This document shows positions 51,431 to 60,353 of a stretch of DNA of 64,000 bases, one piece after another. Origin of the DNA: JAUUSJ01 sp964439395 (GTDB lineage Bacteria > Bacillota > Clostridia > Lachnospirales > Lachnospiraceae); contig CAYTNV010000001.1 in assembly GCA_964439395.1 (NCBI GenBank), forward strand, positions 1 to 64,000, given 5' to 3'. The translations under genes were made by a program, and so were the position numbers. Under the pieces are notes generated by a model that saw only the letters and a program-made list of their open reading frames with translations, searched no databases and had not been told where the DNA came from. The stretch's first letter is position 1; the number at the start of each line of letters is the position of its first letter.

Positions 51431-51638
51431 TTAAAATAACGCGTTTTTGAGGAACTGAATAATAAAACCTAATTATACTTTATAAAAGTAATTTTCTAGA
51501 AAATTTAGGAATAATTAGATTATAAAAGTGAATTTTTTTGAAAAAATTAGGCTGTATCTTGTCATTTCTCTGCAAATCAGAGGGAAAGATTAGGAGAACG
51601 TAAAGGGCAATATGAGCGTGACGGAAAGAAAATGAAAA

Positions 51639-51653
51639 ATTGCGTAATCCAAT
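51639..51653. promoter_or_regulatory. Degenerate lct operator in lctP2 leader
   Basis: ATTGCGTAATCCAAT differs from the perfect site at 51294 by two bases. It lies 58 bp ahead of the lctP2 start codon. Confidence 0.4.
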
Positions 51654-51710
51654 ACTAATCTTATGACGAAATTCATCTATTAGATGAATGAAAATAGGGA
51701 GGTAATTATT

Positions 51711-53255
51711 TTGTTATTTTTAAAATTTTTGCTAGCAATGTTGCCAATTATTTGGTTAATTGTGGCATTAAGCGTTTTGAAAATAGCGGGACATAAGGCT
51801 TGTGTTATAGCACTTGCGATTACAGTACTTCTTTCCATCGGATATTGGAAGTTGAATGTTGTCTGTACTATGACGGCGGCATTGGAAGGAATTTTAAATG
51901 CGCTATGGCCAATCTGTCTAGTTATTATAGCAGCGTTATTTACGTATAATTTATCCTTGAAAACAGGAGCAATGGAATCCATTAAGCAGATGCTTGCGAG
52001 TGTATCGAGAGATCAGAGAGTTCTCTTATTACTGATTGGCTGGGGATTTGGAAACTTTATGGAAGGTATGGCAGGATTTGGAACAGCAGTGGCAATTCCA
52101 GCATCTATGCTGGTAGGAATCGGATTAGATCCGTTTAGCGCAGTTGTATCTTGTCTCGTTGTAAATTCAACTCCGACGGCATTTGGTTCGGTAGGAGTAC
52201 CAACTGTAACTCTTGCATCTATCACTAATTTAGAGGTATTGTCTCTTTCAGGTAGTGTAGCATTAATTCAATGTATTCTTACATTTATATCACCATTTTT
52301 GATGGTATGCATCGCTGGAAAAGGAATAAAAGCGTTAAAGGGAATGATTCCAACGACTTTAGTTGCCTCATTATCTTTCGTAATTCCTTGGTTTATTTCA
52401 GCTAATATAATTGGATGTGAGCTTCCGGATATTATCGGTTCTATTATTTCTATGGTCTGTATTATAGTAGCAGCCAAGGTGTTTAACAAAGAACCAGATA
52501 AAGAGTACTCCATTGCAATTCAAGAAAAAGAGAGCCAGTCAACTATCACAGTTGGCGAGGGAGTGAAGGCTTGGAGTTCTTTTATCTTAATCTTTGTTTT
52601 ATTAATGGTGACATCAACACTCTGTCCACCAATTCACAATGCAATTGCAGGAATTAAGAGCAGCATTTGTGTTTATGCTGGCGAGGGTGGTAATACATTA
52701 AGCTTTAGCTGGATTAATACACCAGGTATTATCATTTTCATAGCTGCGATTATCGGAGGCGTTATTCAGAAAGCTACAGTTGGAGATATGATTCAAGTTC
52801 TCATAGAGACATTACAAAAATATTGGAAGACGATACTTACAATCTGTTCCGTTATGGCGACAGCAAAGATTATGACATACAGCGGAATGATTTCAGATAT
52901 CGCAAAACTTCTTGTAGCAGTGACAGGTTCTTTCTATCCACTTATTGCGCCACTTATTGGAGCAATCGGAGCATTTGTAACAGGCTCTGGAACATCTACC
53001 TGTGTTCTTTTTGGAGGACTTCAGAGTGAGACGGCGATCTCTCTCGGATTAAGCCCATCTTGGATGGCAGCCGCAAATGTTATGGGAGCCGGTATTGGAA
53101 AGATGATTTGCCCACAGGGTATCGCAATCGGTGCAGGTGCAGCGAACGTAGTTGGTTCAGAGAGTAAGATTTTAGGGGCAGTATTTAAATATTTCTTATT
53201 GTATGTTGTCATCGGAGGAATTATCTGTTATGTAGGTTCTCTTATGAGACTTTAA
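51711..53255 (+). CDS. lctP: L-lactate permease LctP, copy 2
   Basis: A 514-residue lactate permease paralog. The start is TTG 51711 behind GGGAGG, in exact parallel to copy 1 (both begin TTGTTATTTTTAAAATTT); an ATG at 51684 includes the ribosome site and is unlikely. The same signatures are present (GNFMEGMAGFGT, VTGSGTSTCVLFGGLQSETA, GAGIGKMICPQGIAIGAGAA). It differs mainly in the loop between helices after FNKEPD and has Cys where copy 1 has Ser in KMICPQG. It has its own operator-controlled promoter. The two may differ in affinity or in D/L preference; this is inference. Confidence 0.92.
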   Translation: MLFLKFLLAMLPIIWLIVALSVLKIAGHKACVIALAITVLLSIGYWKLNVVCTMTAALEGILNALWPICLVIIAALFTYNLSLKTGAMESIKQMLASVSRDQRVLLLLIGWGFGNFMEGMAGFGTAVAIPASMLVGIGLDPFSAVVSCLVVNSTPTAFGSVGVPTVTLASITNLEVLSLSGSVALIQCILTFISPFLMVCIAGKGIKALKGMIPTTLVASLSFVIPWFISANIIGCELPDIIGSIISMVCIIVAAKVFNKEPDKEYSIAIQEKESQSTITVGEGVKAWSSFILIFVLLMVTSTLCPPIHNAIAGIKSSICVYAGEGGNTLSFSWINTPGIIIFIAAIIGGVIQKATVGDMIQVLIETLQKYWKTILTICSVMATAKIMTYSGMISDIAKLLVAVTGSFYPLIAPLIGAIGAFVTGSGTSTCVLFGGLQSETAISLGLSPSWMAAANVMGAGIGKMICPQGIAIGAGAANVVGSESKILGAVFKYFLLYVVIGGIICYVGSLMRL

Positions 53256-53514
53256 AAAATAGACAAATAGAATAGAAAATTTTGTGGTGAGAGAAAAAGA
53301 TATTGACCGTGAATTACTTGAAAAATGGACTTGATAAAGTTGAGATTTTTGAGACTACAAAATTTTTAAATATAAAAGATTCATGAAAAGTATAAGAAAG
53401 TGATTGTTTTACGCGACAAGTTTTGCAATTCCATATATGAGGACGAGATATAAGTGAAATAGTTGTCTCTCATAATGGTGAGACTTTCAAAAAAGATTAT
53501 AAGGAGGGAATAAG

Positions 53515-54930
53515 ATGTATAATCAATTAACACCAGAAATTATTGAACAAATTAAGGCTGTCTGTGATTATGTTTTTATCGGAGAGGATATTAATCCAGA
53601 TTACGCAAAGGATGAGATGCCAATTTACGGTACAAAGATGCCTGATTTGGCAGTCCAGCCTCGCTCCACAGAGGAAGTTTCTAAAATTATGAAAATTTGC
53701 TATGACAATAATATTCCTGTCACTCCAAGAGGAGCTGGAACAGGTCTTGCAGGTGGAGCAGTTCCACTGTTTGGCGGTGTTTTGATCGATATTTCTAAGA
53801 TGAATAAGATTGTCTCCTATGACTTAGAAAACTTCGTTGTAAATGTTGAGGCGGGCGTCCTGCTAAATGATTTGGCTGAGGATTGTCTCACAAAAGGTAT
53901 GATGTATCCTCCAGACCCAGGTGAGAAATTTGCCTGCTTAGGTGGAAATGTAGCGACAAACGCAGGTGGAATGAGAGCGGTTAAATACGGAGCAACTCGT
54001 GATTATGTAAGAGCTATGACAGTTGTACTTCCAACGGGTGAGATTACACATTTAGGAGCAACTGTTTCTAAGACATCTTCAGGATATTCTTTACTGAATT
54101 TAATGATCGGCTCTGAGGGAACACTCGGAATTATCACAGAGCTTACATTAAAGATTATCCCAGCTCCAAAATGTGTCGCATCTTTGATTATTCCTTATGA
54201 GGATTTAAAGACAGCATTATCTACAGTACCTAAATTTAAGATGGCTCATATGGATCCACAGGCAATTGAGTTTATGGAGAGAGAGATTGTATTAGCTTCT
54301 GAGCGTTATGTAGGAAAAGCAGTATTTCCAAAGGAATTAGAGGGAATAGAGATTGGTGCTTATCTATTAGTAACATTGGATGCAAATACAGAAGAAGAGT
54401 TAGAGAGTTTAATTGAGCAGGCAGCAGAAATTGTATTAGAAGAGGGTGCTATCGATGTACTTGTAGCTGATACTTCTTCAAAGATTAAGGATGCTTGGGC
54501 AGCACGTTCTTCTTTCCTTGAGGCTATTATGGAAGAGACAAAACTCTTAGACGAGTGTGACGTTGTTGTTCCTGTAAATAAAATTGCAGATTATCTTGAG
54601 TTTGTAAATAAGACTGGAGAAGAGTGCGAGCTTACAATCAAATCTTTTGGGCATGCTGGAGATGGAAATTTACATATTTATCAATGCTCCAACGATTTGA
54701 CAGAAGAAGTATTCAAAGAGAGAGTAGATAAGTTCTTTGATATTATTTATAAAGAAGCTACAGATTGTGGTGGACTTGTATCTGGTGAGCATGGAATTGG
54801 TTCTGGAAAGATTAAATATTTAGTGGATTCTGTAGGTGAGACGAATATGGCAATTATGGAGGGCATTAAGAGAGTATTTGACCCTAAGATGATTTTAAAC
54901 CCAGGAAAGGTTTGCTATCGTCTCTTCTAA
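53515..54930 (+). CDS. lctD: FAD-binding lactate dehydrogenase (GlcD/LctD type)
   Basis: A 471-residue flavoprotein of the VAO/GlcD family that oxidises (D-)lactate. FAD-binding domain: VTPRGAGTGLAGGAVPLFGG, the NAGGMRAVKYGATRDYV loop and GSEGTLGIITELTLKIIP. C-terminal domain: SFGHAGDGNLHIYQCSND and LVSGEHGIGSGKIKYL, with the terminal NPGKV. Encoded just ahead of etfB-etfA, it is expected to pass electrons to the ETF in the bifurcating/confurcating LDH-Etf complex, which drives lactate oxidation with NAD+ at the cost of reduced ferredoxin. AAGGAGG precedes the ATG. Confidence 0.92.
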   Translation: MYNQLTPEIIEQIKAVCDYVFIGEDINPDYAKDEMPIYGTKMPDLAVQPRSTEEVSKIMKICYDNNIPVTPRGAGTGLAGGAVPLFGGVLIDISKMNKIVSYDLENFVVNVEAGVLLNDLAEDCLTKGMMYPPDPGEKFACLGGNVATNAGGMRAVKYGATRDYVRAMTVVLPTGEITHLGATVSKTSSGYSLLNLMIGSEGTLGIITELTLKIIPAPKCVASLIIPYEDLKTALSTVPKFKMAHMDPQAIEFMEREIVLASERYVGKAVFPKELEGIEIGAYLLVTLDANTEEELESLIEQAAEIVLEEGAIDVLVADTSSKIKDAWAARSSFLEAIMEETKLLDECDVVVPVNKIADYLEFVNKTGEECELTIKSFGHAGDGNLHIYQCSNDLTEEVFKERVDKFFDIIYKEATDCGGLVSGEHGIGSGKIKYLVDSVGETNMAIMEGIKRVFDPKMILNPGKVCYRLF

Positions 54931-55226
54931 ATAATAAAATAGATATAGAAAAGTAAATAACATCTAGCTCGAAAAAGCAAGTAACTATAGTAATTTGTGA
55001 AAAGATAAGATGAATATAGCTGCAAGTGAGAAAATACGTCAAAATCTAACACTTGCACTGGAAGACAAATATAATCCTAAAAAGTATAAGATAAGTAAAT
55101 ATAAGATAATAGATGCAAAGTCTCTCGTTTTATTTTATGAGAAGTTAAGATTTGTATCATAAGAGCTTTTAGAGCGAATGTACTGTGCCGCTCACATTTT
55201 CAGAATATGCGAACAGTACAAGATGT

Positions 55227-55302
55227 CATACCCATAGGGCATACCGTATTTTAACCCTACGGGGTGGAAAAACAGCTTACGCTGTTTTATAAGGTATATT
55301 TA
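55227..55302 (-). repeat. Palindromic-repeat family copy in the etfB leader
   Basis: Read on the minus strand, the unit begins ATACCTTATAAAACAGCGTA and runs to ATACGGTATGCCCTATGGGT, aligning over about 75 bp with 13297-13378. It contains the hairpin AAAACAGC-TTAC-GCTGTTTT (55269-55288) and ends next to the etfB ribosome binding site, so it could affect translation. The remainder of 54931-55226 shows no gene. Confidence 0.6.
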
Positions 55303-55315
55303 AGGAGGAAGTAAA

Positions 55316-56119
55316 ATGAATATATGTGTTTGTATTAAACAAGTACCTGATACAAATGAAATTAAGGTAGATCCAGTTACTCATACATTGGTACGTAAAG
55401 GTGTTCCTAGTATCGTAAATCCATTTGATACTTATGCACAGGAAGTTGGTGTTCGTTTAAAAGAAAAATTAGGTGGAAAATTAATTGTTATTTCTATGGG
55501 ACCTGAGCAGGCAAAAGATGCTATCAAGACTTGTCTCTCCGTTGGAGCTGACGGTGGATACTTAATTTCTAGTAGAAAATTTGGTGGCTCTGATACATTG
55601 GCTACAAGCTATATTCTTTCTGAGTCAATCAAGGCTATCGAGGAAAAAGAAGGATTGAAATTTGACTTAATTCTCTGTGGAAAACAGGCAGTTGATGGAG
55701 ATACAGCACAGGTCGGACCAGAAATAGCAGAACATCTTGGAATCCCACAGATTACATACGCATTAGACATTATTGAGCAGGACGGAGAAATTCAGGTAAA
55801 ACGTGAATGTGATGCTGGATATGATATGATCTCCACGAAATTGCCGGCAGTTGTTACTGTTGTAAAATTACCATATGAGCCTAGATACCCAACAATTAAG
55901 AGTAAAATGGCTGCAAGAAAGAAACAAATTCCTGTATTGACAGAGGAAGATATCCCAGCAATCAATTTAGAGAACTGTGGACTTGGCGGATCTCCAACAA
56001 AGGTTAAGAAAACTTATACACCAGTTGTAGAGAAAAATGGTGTGAAATTAGTTGGACTTGAGGCAGCAGATGCAGCAAAACAGGTTGTAGATCTCATTTA
56101 TGAGGCTAAGATTTTATAA
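55316..56119 (+). CDS. etfB: Electron transfer flavoprotein beta subunit
   Basis: A 267-residue EtfB. It begins ICVCIKQVPDTNEIKVDPVT and contains LILCGKQAVDGDTAQVGPEI, the ETF-beta signature with AMP/FAD-binding residues, then ITYALDIIEQDGEIQVKREC. With EtfA it forms the heterodimer that takes electrons from LctD and the neighbouring acyl-CoA dehydrogenase. The extended C terminus matches the bifurcating-type ETF group. AAGGAGGAAG precedes the ATG. Followed by etfA after 14 nt. Confidence 0.94.
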   Translation: MNICVCIKQVPDTNEIKVDPVTHTLVRKGVPSIVNPFDTYAQEVGVRLKEKLGGKLIVISMGPEQAKDAIKTCLSVGADGGYLISSRKFGGSDTLATSYILSESIKAIEEKEGLKFDLILCGKQAVDGDTAQVGPEIAEHLGIPQITYALDIIEQDGEIQVKRECDAGYDMISTKLPAVVTVVKLPYEPRYPTIKSKMAARKKQIPVLTEEDIPAINLENCGLGGSPTKVKKTYTPVVEKNGVKLVGLEAADAAKQVVDLIYEAKIL

Positions 56120-56133
56120 GGGAGGAAGCAAGT

Positions 56134-57141
56134 ATGAGCAATCTAGCAGATTATAAAAATATATGGGTTTTCGTTGAGACAGAATGTGGAAAACCAAAAA
56201 ATGTCGGATACGAATTAATCAATGTGGCAAAACCTTTGGCAGAACAAAAGGGATGTGAATTAATTGCAGTCGTAATTGGAAAAGGTATCGAGGATGTGGC
56301 AAAAGATGCAATCAAATACGGAGCAGATTCTGCAATTATCGTAGATGGACCAGAATATGAATATTATACAACAGATGCTTTTGCAAAGGCGTTAGTGACA
56401 TTAGTTGAGAAATATAAGCCAGAGACATTAATGATTGGTGCAACAAATAATGGTCGTGACTTAGGACCTAGAGTATCTTGTAGATTAAAGACAGGTTTGA
56501 CAGCTGACTGTACAGGTATTGATATTGATGAGGCTACAGGAAATATCGCTTGGACTCGTCCAACATTCGGCGGTAACTTGATGGCTACTATTATGTGTCC
56601 AGATCATCGTCCTCAGATGGGAACAGTTCGTCCAGGTGTATTCAAAAAAGGTGCTTTCGATGAGACTAAGACAGGTGAAATTGTAAAAGAAGATATCACC
56701 GTTGCACCAGAAGAGATTCGCACAAAATTAGTGGAGAGAGTACAAGAAGTTGCAGAGTCCGTAAATTTAGAGGAAGCTGAGATTATCGTATCTGGTGGAC
56801 GTGGAGTTGGCTCAGCGGAAAACTTTGCAATTATTAAAGAGTTAGCAGATGTACTTGGTGGCACAGTAGGATGTAGCCGTGCAGTTGTAGATGCGGGATG
56901 GATGCCACATGCTCATCAGGTTGGACAGTCTGGTAAGAATGTAGGACCAAAGCTTTACTTCGCAATTGGTATTTCAGGAGCAATTCAGCATGTGGCTGGT
57001 ATCTCTGGCGCAGATACCATTGTCGCTATCAATAAGGATGCCGATGCTCCTATTTTTGAAGTAGCAGATTACGGTATTGTTGGAAACTTAAATGAAGTAG
57101 TTCCAGAATTAATTACAGCTTTTAAGGCACAGAAGGCTTAA
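56134..57141 (+). CDS. etfA: Electron transfer flavoprotein alpha subunit
   Basis: A 335-residue EtfA. The C-terminal FAD domain has VSGGRGVGSAENFAIIKELA, VGCSRAVVDAGWMPHAHQVG, SGKNVGPKLYFAIGISGAIQ and the ETF-alpha signature INKDADAPIFEVADYGIVGN. The N-terminal Rossmann-like half starts NIWVFVETECGKPKNVGYEL; no extra ferredoxin domain is fused. It completes the EtfBA pair. GGGAGGAAG precedes the ATG. Confidence 0.95.
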   Translation: MSNLADYKNIWVFVETECGKPKNVGYELINVAKPLAEQKGCELIAVVIGKGIEDVAKDAIKYGADSAIIVDGPEYEYYTTDAFAKALVTLVEKYKPETLMIGATNNGRDLGPRVSCRLKTGLTADCTGIDIDEATGNIAWTRPTFGGNLMATIMCPDHRPQMGTVRPGVFKKGAFDETKTGEIVKEDITVAPEEIRTKLVERVQEVAESVNLEEAEIIVSGGRGVGSAENFAIIKELADVLGGTVGCSRAVVDAGWMPHAHQVGQSGKNVGPKLYFAIGISGAIQHVAGISGADTIVAINKDADAPIFEVADYGIVGNLNEVVPELITAFKAQKA

Positions 57142-57227
57142 TAATATCTTATCAGATAATATAAGTGCCTGTCAAAGGGTGTGAAATTAGGAATATTGGT
57201 AAGTTTGGATTAGAGTTTGAGAGAACA

Positions 57228-57306
57228 CCTGTTTAGTCGGTATAGAAAGAAAACCAAAACGAAATGCTTTTGATGACAAAGCCCTCACTGGCTAAACAGG
57301 TTTTCA
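57228..57306 (+). other. Hairpin in the etfA-acyl-CoA dehydrogenase gap
   Basis: CCTGTTTAG (57228-57236) pairs with CTAAACAGG (57292-57300) followed by TTTT. It could end part of the transcripts after etfA or act as a processing site, lowering expression of the two following genes. Confidence 0.5.
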
Positions 57307-57324
57307 TTTATGAGGAGGATTATT

Positions 57325-58467
57325 ATGAATTTTAGACAGGACGAAGAACATCAGGAAATATTAGAAATGGTGCGCGAGTTTGCGATTAATGAAGTAAAGC
57401 CTTTGGCAGCAGAGATTGATAGAACAGAAGAATTTCCAATGGACAATGTAAAAATGATGGCTGAGATGGGATTATTGGGAATGCCTTTCCCAGAAGAGTA
57501 CGGCGGAGCTGGACTTGATACGTTGGCATATATTCAGACAGTGGAAGAGTTAAGTAAATATTGTGCAACAACAGGTGTTATCGTTTCCGCACATACCTCT
57601 CTTTGCTGTACACCAATTTATCAGTTTGGTACAGAAGAGCAGAAACAAAAATATTTGCCAAAATTATGTTCTGGTGAATGGATTGGTGCTTTTGCGTTGA
57701 CAGAGCCAGGTGCAGGCACAGATGCTTCTGGACAAAAAACTGTTGCAGTAGATGCTGGTGACCACTGGGTATTAAACGGCTCTAAAATCTTTATTACAAA
57801 CGCTGGTGTAGCAGATGTATTCTTTGTATTGGCTATGACAGATAAATCTCAGGGAACAAAGGGAATCTCCGCTTTTATCGTAGAGAAAGGATTTAAGGGA
57901 TTCTCTATTGGAAAACATGAAGATAAATTAGGAATTCGTGCATCTTCTACATGTGAGCTGATTTTTGAAGATTGTATCGTTCCAAAGGAGAACTTAGTTG
58001 GTGAGCTTGGAAAAGGCTTCAAATATGCGATGATGACACTTGATGGTGGACGTGTTGGTATCGCTGCTCAGGCTCTTGGAATCGCTGAGGGTGCTATTGA
58101 AGAGACAGTAAAATACGTTTCAGAGAGAAAACAGTTTGGACGCAGAATTTCTCAGTTCCAAAATACTCAGTTCGAGTTAGCTAAGATGAGAGCAAATACA
58201 GAAGCTGCGAAACTTCTTGTTTATCAGGCAGCTTGTGCAAAAGATGATCATGAGAATTTCTCTCACAAGGCAGCTATGGCTAAATTAGTAGCCGCTAGAA
58301 ATGCGATGGATGTTACAACACGTTGTCTGCAGCTTTACGGTGGATATGGATATACGAAGGATTATCCAATCGAGAGAATGATGCGCGATGCTAAGATTAC
58401 AGAAATTTATGAGGGAACTTCTGAAGTTCAGATGATGGTTATCGCTGGATGGATGGGTGTTAGATAG
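57325..58467 (+). CDS. Acyl-CoA dehydrogenase (short-chain, butyryl-CoA/acryloyl-CoA type)
   Basis: A 380-residue flavoenzyme, start ATG 57325 after AGGAGG (57312-57317). Landmarks: FALTEPGAGTDASGQKT (FAD loop), KIFITNAGVADVFFVL, RKQFGRRISQFQNTQFELA and the catalytic Glu in ITEIYEGTSEVQMMVIAG. It is 30-40% of the surrounding family by eye and typical of short-chain Bcd enzymes. In the lactate cluster it may serve as the ETF partner that reduces crotonyl-CoA (butyrate) or acryloyl-CoA (propionate via the acrylate route). No thiolase, hydratase or lactoyl-CoA dehydratase is in the window, so the choice stays open. Confidence 0.92.
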   Translation: MNFRQDEEHQEILEMVREFAINEVKPLAAEIDRTEEFPMDNVKMMAEMGLLGMPFPEEYGGAGLDTLAYIQTVEELSKYCATTGVIVSAHTSLCCTPIYQFGTEEQKQKYLPKLCSGEWIGAFALTEPGAGTDASGQKTVAVDAGDHWVLNGSKIFITNAGVADVFFVLAMTDKSQGTKGISAFIVEKGFKGFSIGKHEDKLGIRASSTCELIFEDCIVPKENLVGELGKGFKYAMMTLDGGRVGIAAQALGIAEGAIEETVKYVSERKQFGRRISQFQNTQFELAKMRANTEAAKLLVYQAACAKDDHENFSHKAAMAKLVAARNAMDVTTRCLQLYGGYGYTKDYPIERMMRDAKITEIYEGTSEVQMMVIAGWMGVR

Positions 58468-58497
58468 TAGACATACACCACGAAAGAGGTGAAGGAA

Positions 58498-59784
58498 ATG
58501 GATATGAAATTACCATTTTCTATAGAAGGAATGCAGTTGCATCTGGATGATGATTTGGATTTTGAAATTTTGACATCATCTATTGAGTTTATGCCAAAAT
58601 CAGATAAAACGGAAGACGAGATTGTATTGGAGGCGATGGCAGCTCCTATCGGTTCTCCTAAGCTATCTGAACTATCCGTAGGCAAGAAAAATATCGTAAT
58701 CATTTGTTCTGACCATACAAGACCAGTTCCCACAAAGCATATCATTCCGTTTATGCTAAAGGAAATTAGAGAGGGAAATAAGGATGCAGACATTACATTA
58801 TTGATTGCAACTGGTTTTCACAGAGAAACTACAAAGGAAGAGCTTATTCATAAGTTTGGAAAAGAAATTGTAGAAAACGAGAAAATTGTAATTCATGATA
58901 GCAGAGATATGGATGCGATGGTAAATTTAGGAGTTTTACCGTCAGGTGCACCACTTCTTATTAATAAAATTGCAGCTTGCGCTGATTTGCTAGTCAGTGA
59001 AGGCTTTATCGAAACCCATTTCTTTGCTGGATTTTCTGGAGGACGTAAGAGCGTCCTTCCAGGAGTCTCCAGTAAGGTCACAGTTTTAGGCAATCACTGT
59101 TCTGCATTTATTGATTCTCCTTATAGCCGTACAGGAATTTTGAAGAATAATCCAATCCATAGAGATATGGTTGCAGCTAGCAAAATGGCGAAACAGACAT
59201 ATATTGTAAATACCGTTATTGATGCAGATAAAAAGGTAGTTTACGCAGTTGCTGGTGATGCAATTAAGGCTCACGAGGCAGGATGTAAGTTTTTACAAAA
59301 ATACTGTCAGGTTATGCCTAAGAAGGCAGCAGATATCGCTATTTCCACAAATGGTGGATATCCGCTTGACCAAAATATGTATCAATCCGTAAAAGGAATG
59401 ACGGCGGCCGAGGCAGCCGCAAAAGATGGTGGAATTTTAATTATGGTTTCTAACTGTGGCGATGGTCACGGTGGAGAAGGTTTCTATGAGGCTCTTAGGG
59501 ATTGCGAAAGCCCTGCCGCCTTGATGGAGGAGATTTTAAAGGTTCCACAAGATCAGACAAAGCCAGACCAATGGGAATATCAGATTCAGAGCAGAATCCT
59601 CATGCACCATAGAGTTATCTACGTTATGTGCAAAAAGTATCGCAAGATGGCAAAGGAAATGGGCTTTGAGGTGGCAGCAGATGTCAATGAGGCATTGGAA
59701 ATGGCATTAAAAGAGACGGGAAGAGGTGCTCATATCGCCGTAATTCCAGATGGAGTCTCTGTAATGGTAAAGTCCCCACAATAG
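58498..59784 (+). CDS. larA: Nickel-dependent lactate racemase LarA-family protein
   Basis: A 428-residue protein that interconverts D- and L-lactate (or a related 2-hydroxyacid). ATG 58498 and 58504 both have good ribosome sites (AAGAGGTGAAGGA). LarA motifs: CSDHTRPVPTKHI (about residue 75), ATGFHRETTKEEL, ETHFFAGFSGGRKSVLPGVS (the pincer-nucleotide Lys region and catalytic His) and NTVIDADKKVVYAVAGD. The Ni-pincer cofactor enzymes LarB/C/E are not in the window. It gives access to both lactate stereoisomers for LctD. A terminator follows at 59849. Confidence 0.9.
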   Translation: MDMKLPFSIEGMQLHLDDDLDFEILTSSIEFMPKSDKTEDEIVLEAMAAPIGSPKLSELSVGKKNIVIICSDHTRPVPTKHIIPFMLKEIREGNKDADITLLIATGFHRETTKEELIHKFGKEIVENEKIVIHDSRDMDAMVNLGVLPSGAPLLINKIAACADLLVSEGFIETHFFAGFSGGRKSVLPGVSSKVTVLGNHCSAFIDSPYSRTGILKNNPIHRDMVAASKMAKQTYIVNTVIDADKKVVYAVAGDAIKAHEAGCKFLQKYCQVMPKKAADIAISTNGGYPLDQNMYQSVKGMTAAEAAAKDGGILIMVSNCGDGHGGEGFYEALRDCESPAALMEEILKVPQDQTKPDQWEYQIQSRILMHHRVIYVMCKKYRKMAKEMGFEVAADVNEALEMALKETGRGAHIAVIPDGVSVMVKSPQ

Positions 59785-59848
59785 AGAGAAGGAATATGTT
59801 TTAAATTAATATTAAGATAAACATATATTCTTATTTTAAATATATAGA

Positions 59849-59893
59849 AATCTGATTATATAAGCTTTTATACGTATATAATCAGATTTTACA
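59849..59893 (+). terminator. Terminator of the lactate operon
   Basis: AAATCTGATTATATA pairs with TATATAATCAGATTT around a 10-nt loop, then TT. Confidence 0.8.
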
Positions 59894-59937
59894 AAAAATT
59901 AATAAAGCTTAATGCGAAATTCTAATATAATACAAAT

Positions 59938-59985
59938 GCAACAGGTCTCTAAAAATTTTTTAGGGATCTGTTGCATTTTTTTTAA
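59938..59985 (+). terminator. Second terminator-like hairpin
   Basis: TGCAACAGGTCTCTAAAAA pairs with TTTTTAGGGATCTGTTGCA, followed by TTTTTTTT. With the one at 59849 it makes a tandem stop ahead of the regulator gene. Confidence 0.8.
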
Positions 59986-60353
59986 TATAATACATAAGTA
60001 TAGAAGAGGAAAATTAGATTAAATTGTTAAAATATTCAGATATTTGCAAAAATACATCTTGCAAAAATTGTTTTGATATTCTAAAATGGTAAAATATAAA
60101 ACTTATGAGGAAAAATCGAAGGATAATCTGATAGACTTAGACAAGTATAGTTTATGAATTTCAAAAAAGAGAATAAAATTAGATAGTAAAGGAGTGGAAT
60201 ATCAAAATAATCTTTATATGAATAATTATGAAAGCTTTTAACAGGTGATAAATTATGAGCTTGTGACTTGATATTTAGCGAACATTCATATTTGACAGCT
60301 CTAAAATGTAGAATATGTCAATTTATTAAGATTAGTGAGGAGAAAAGAAAAAG

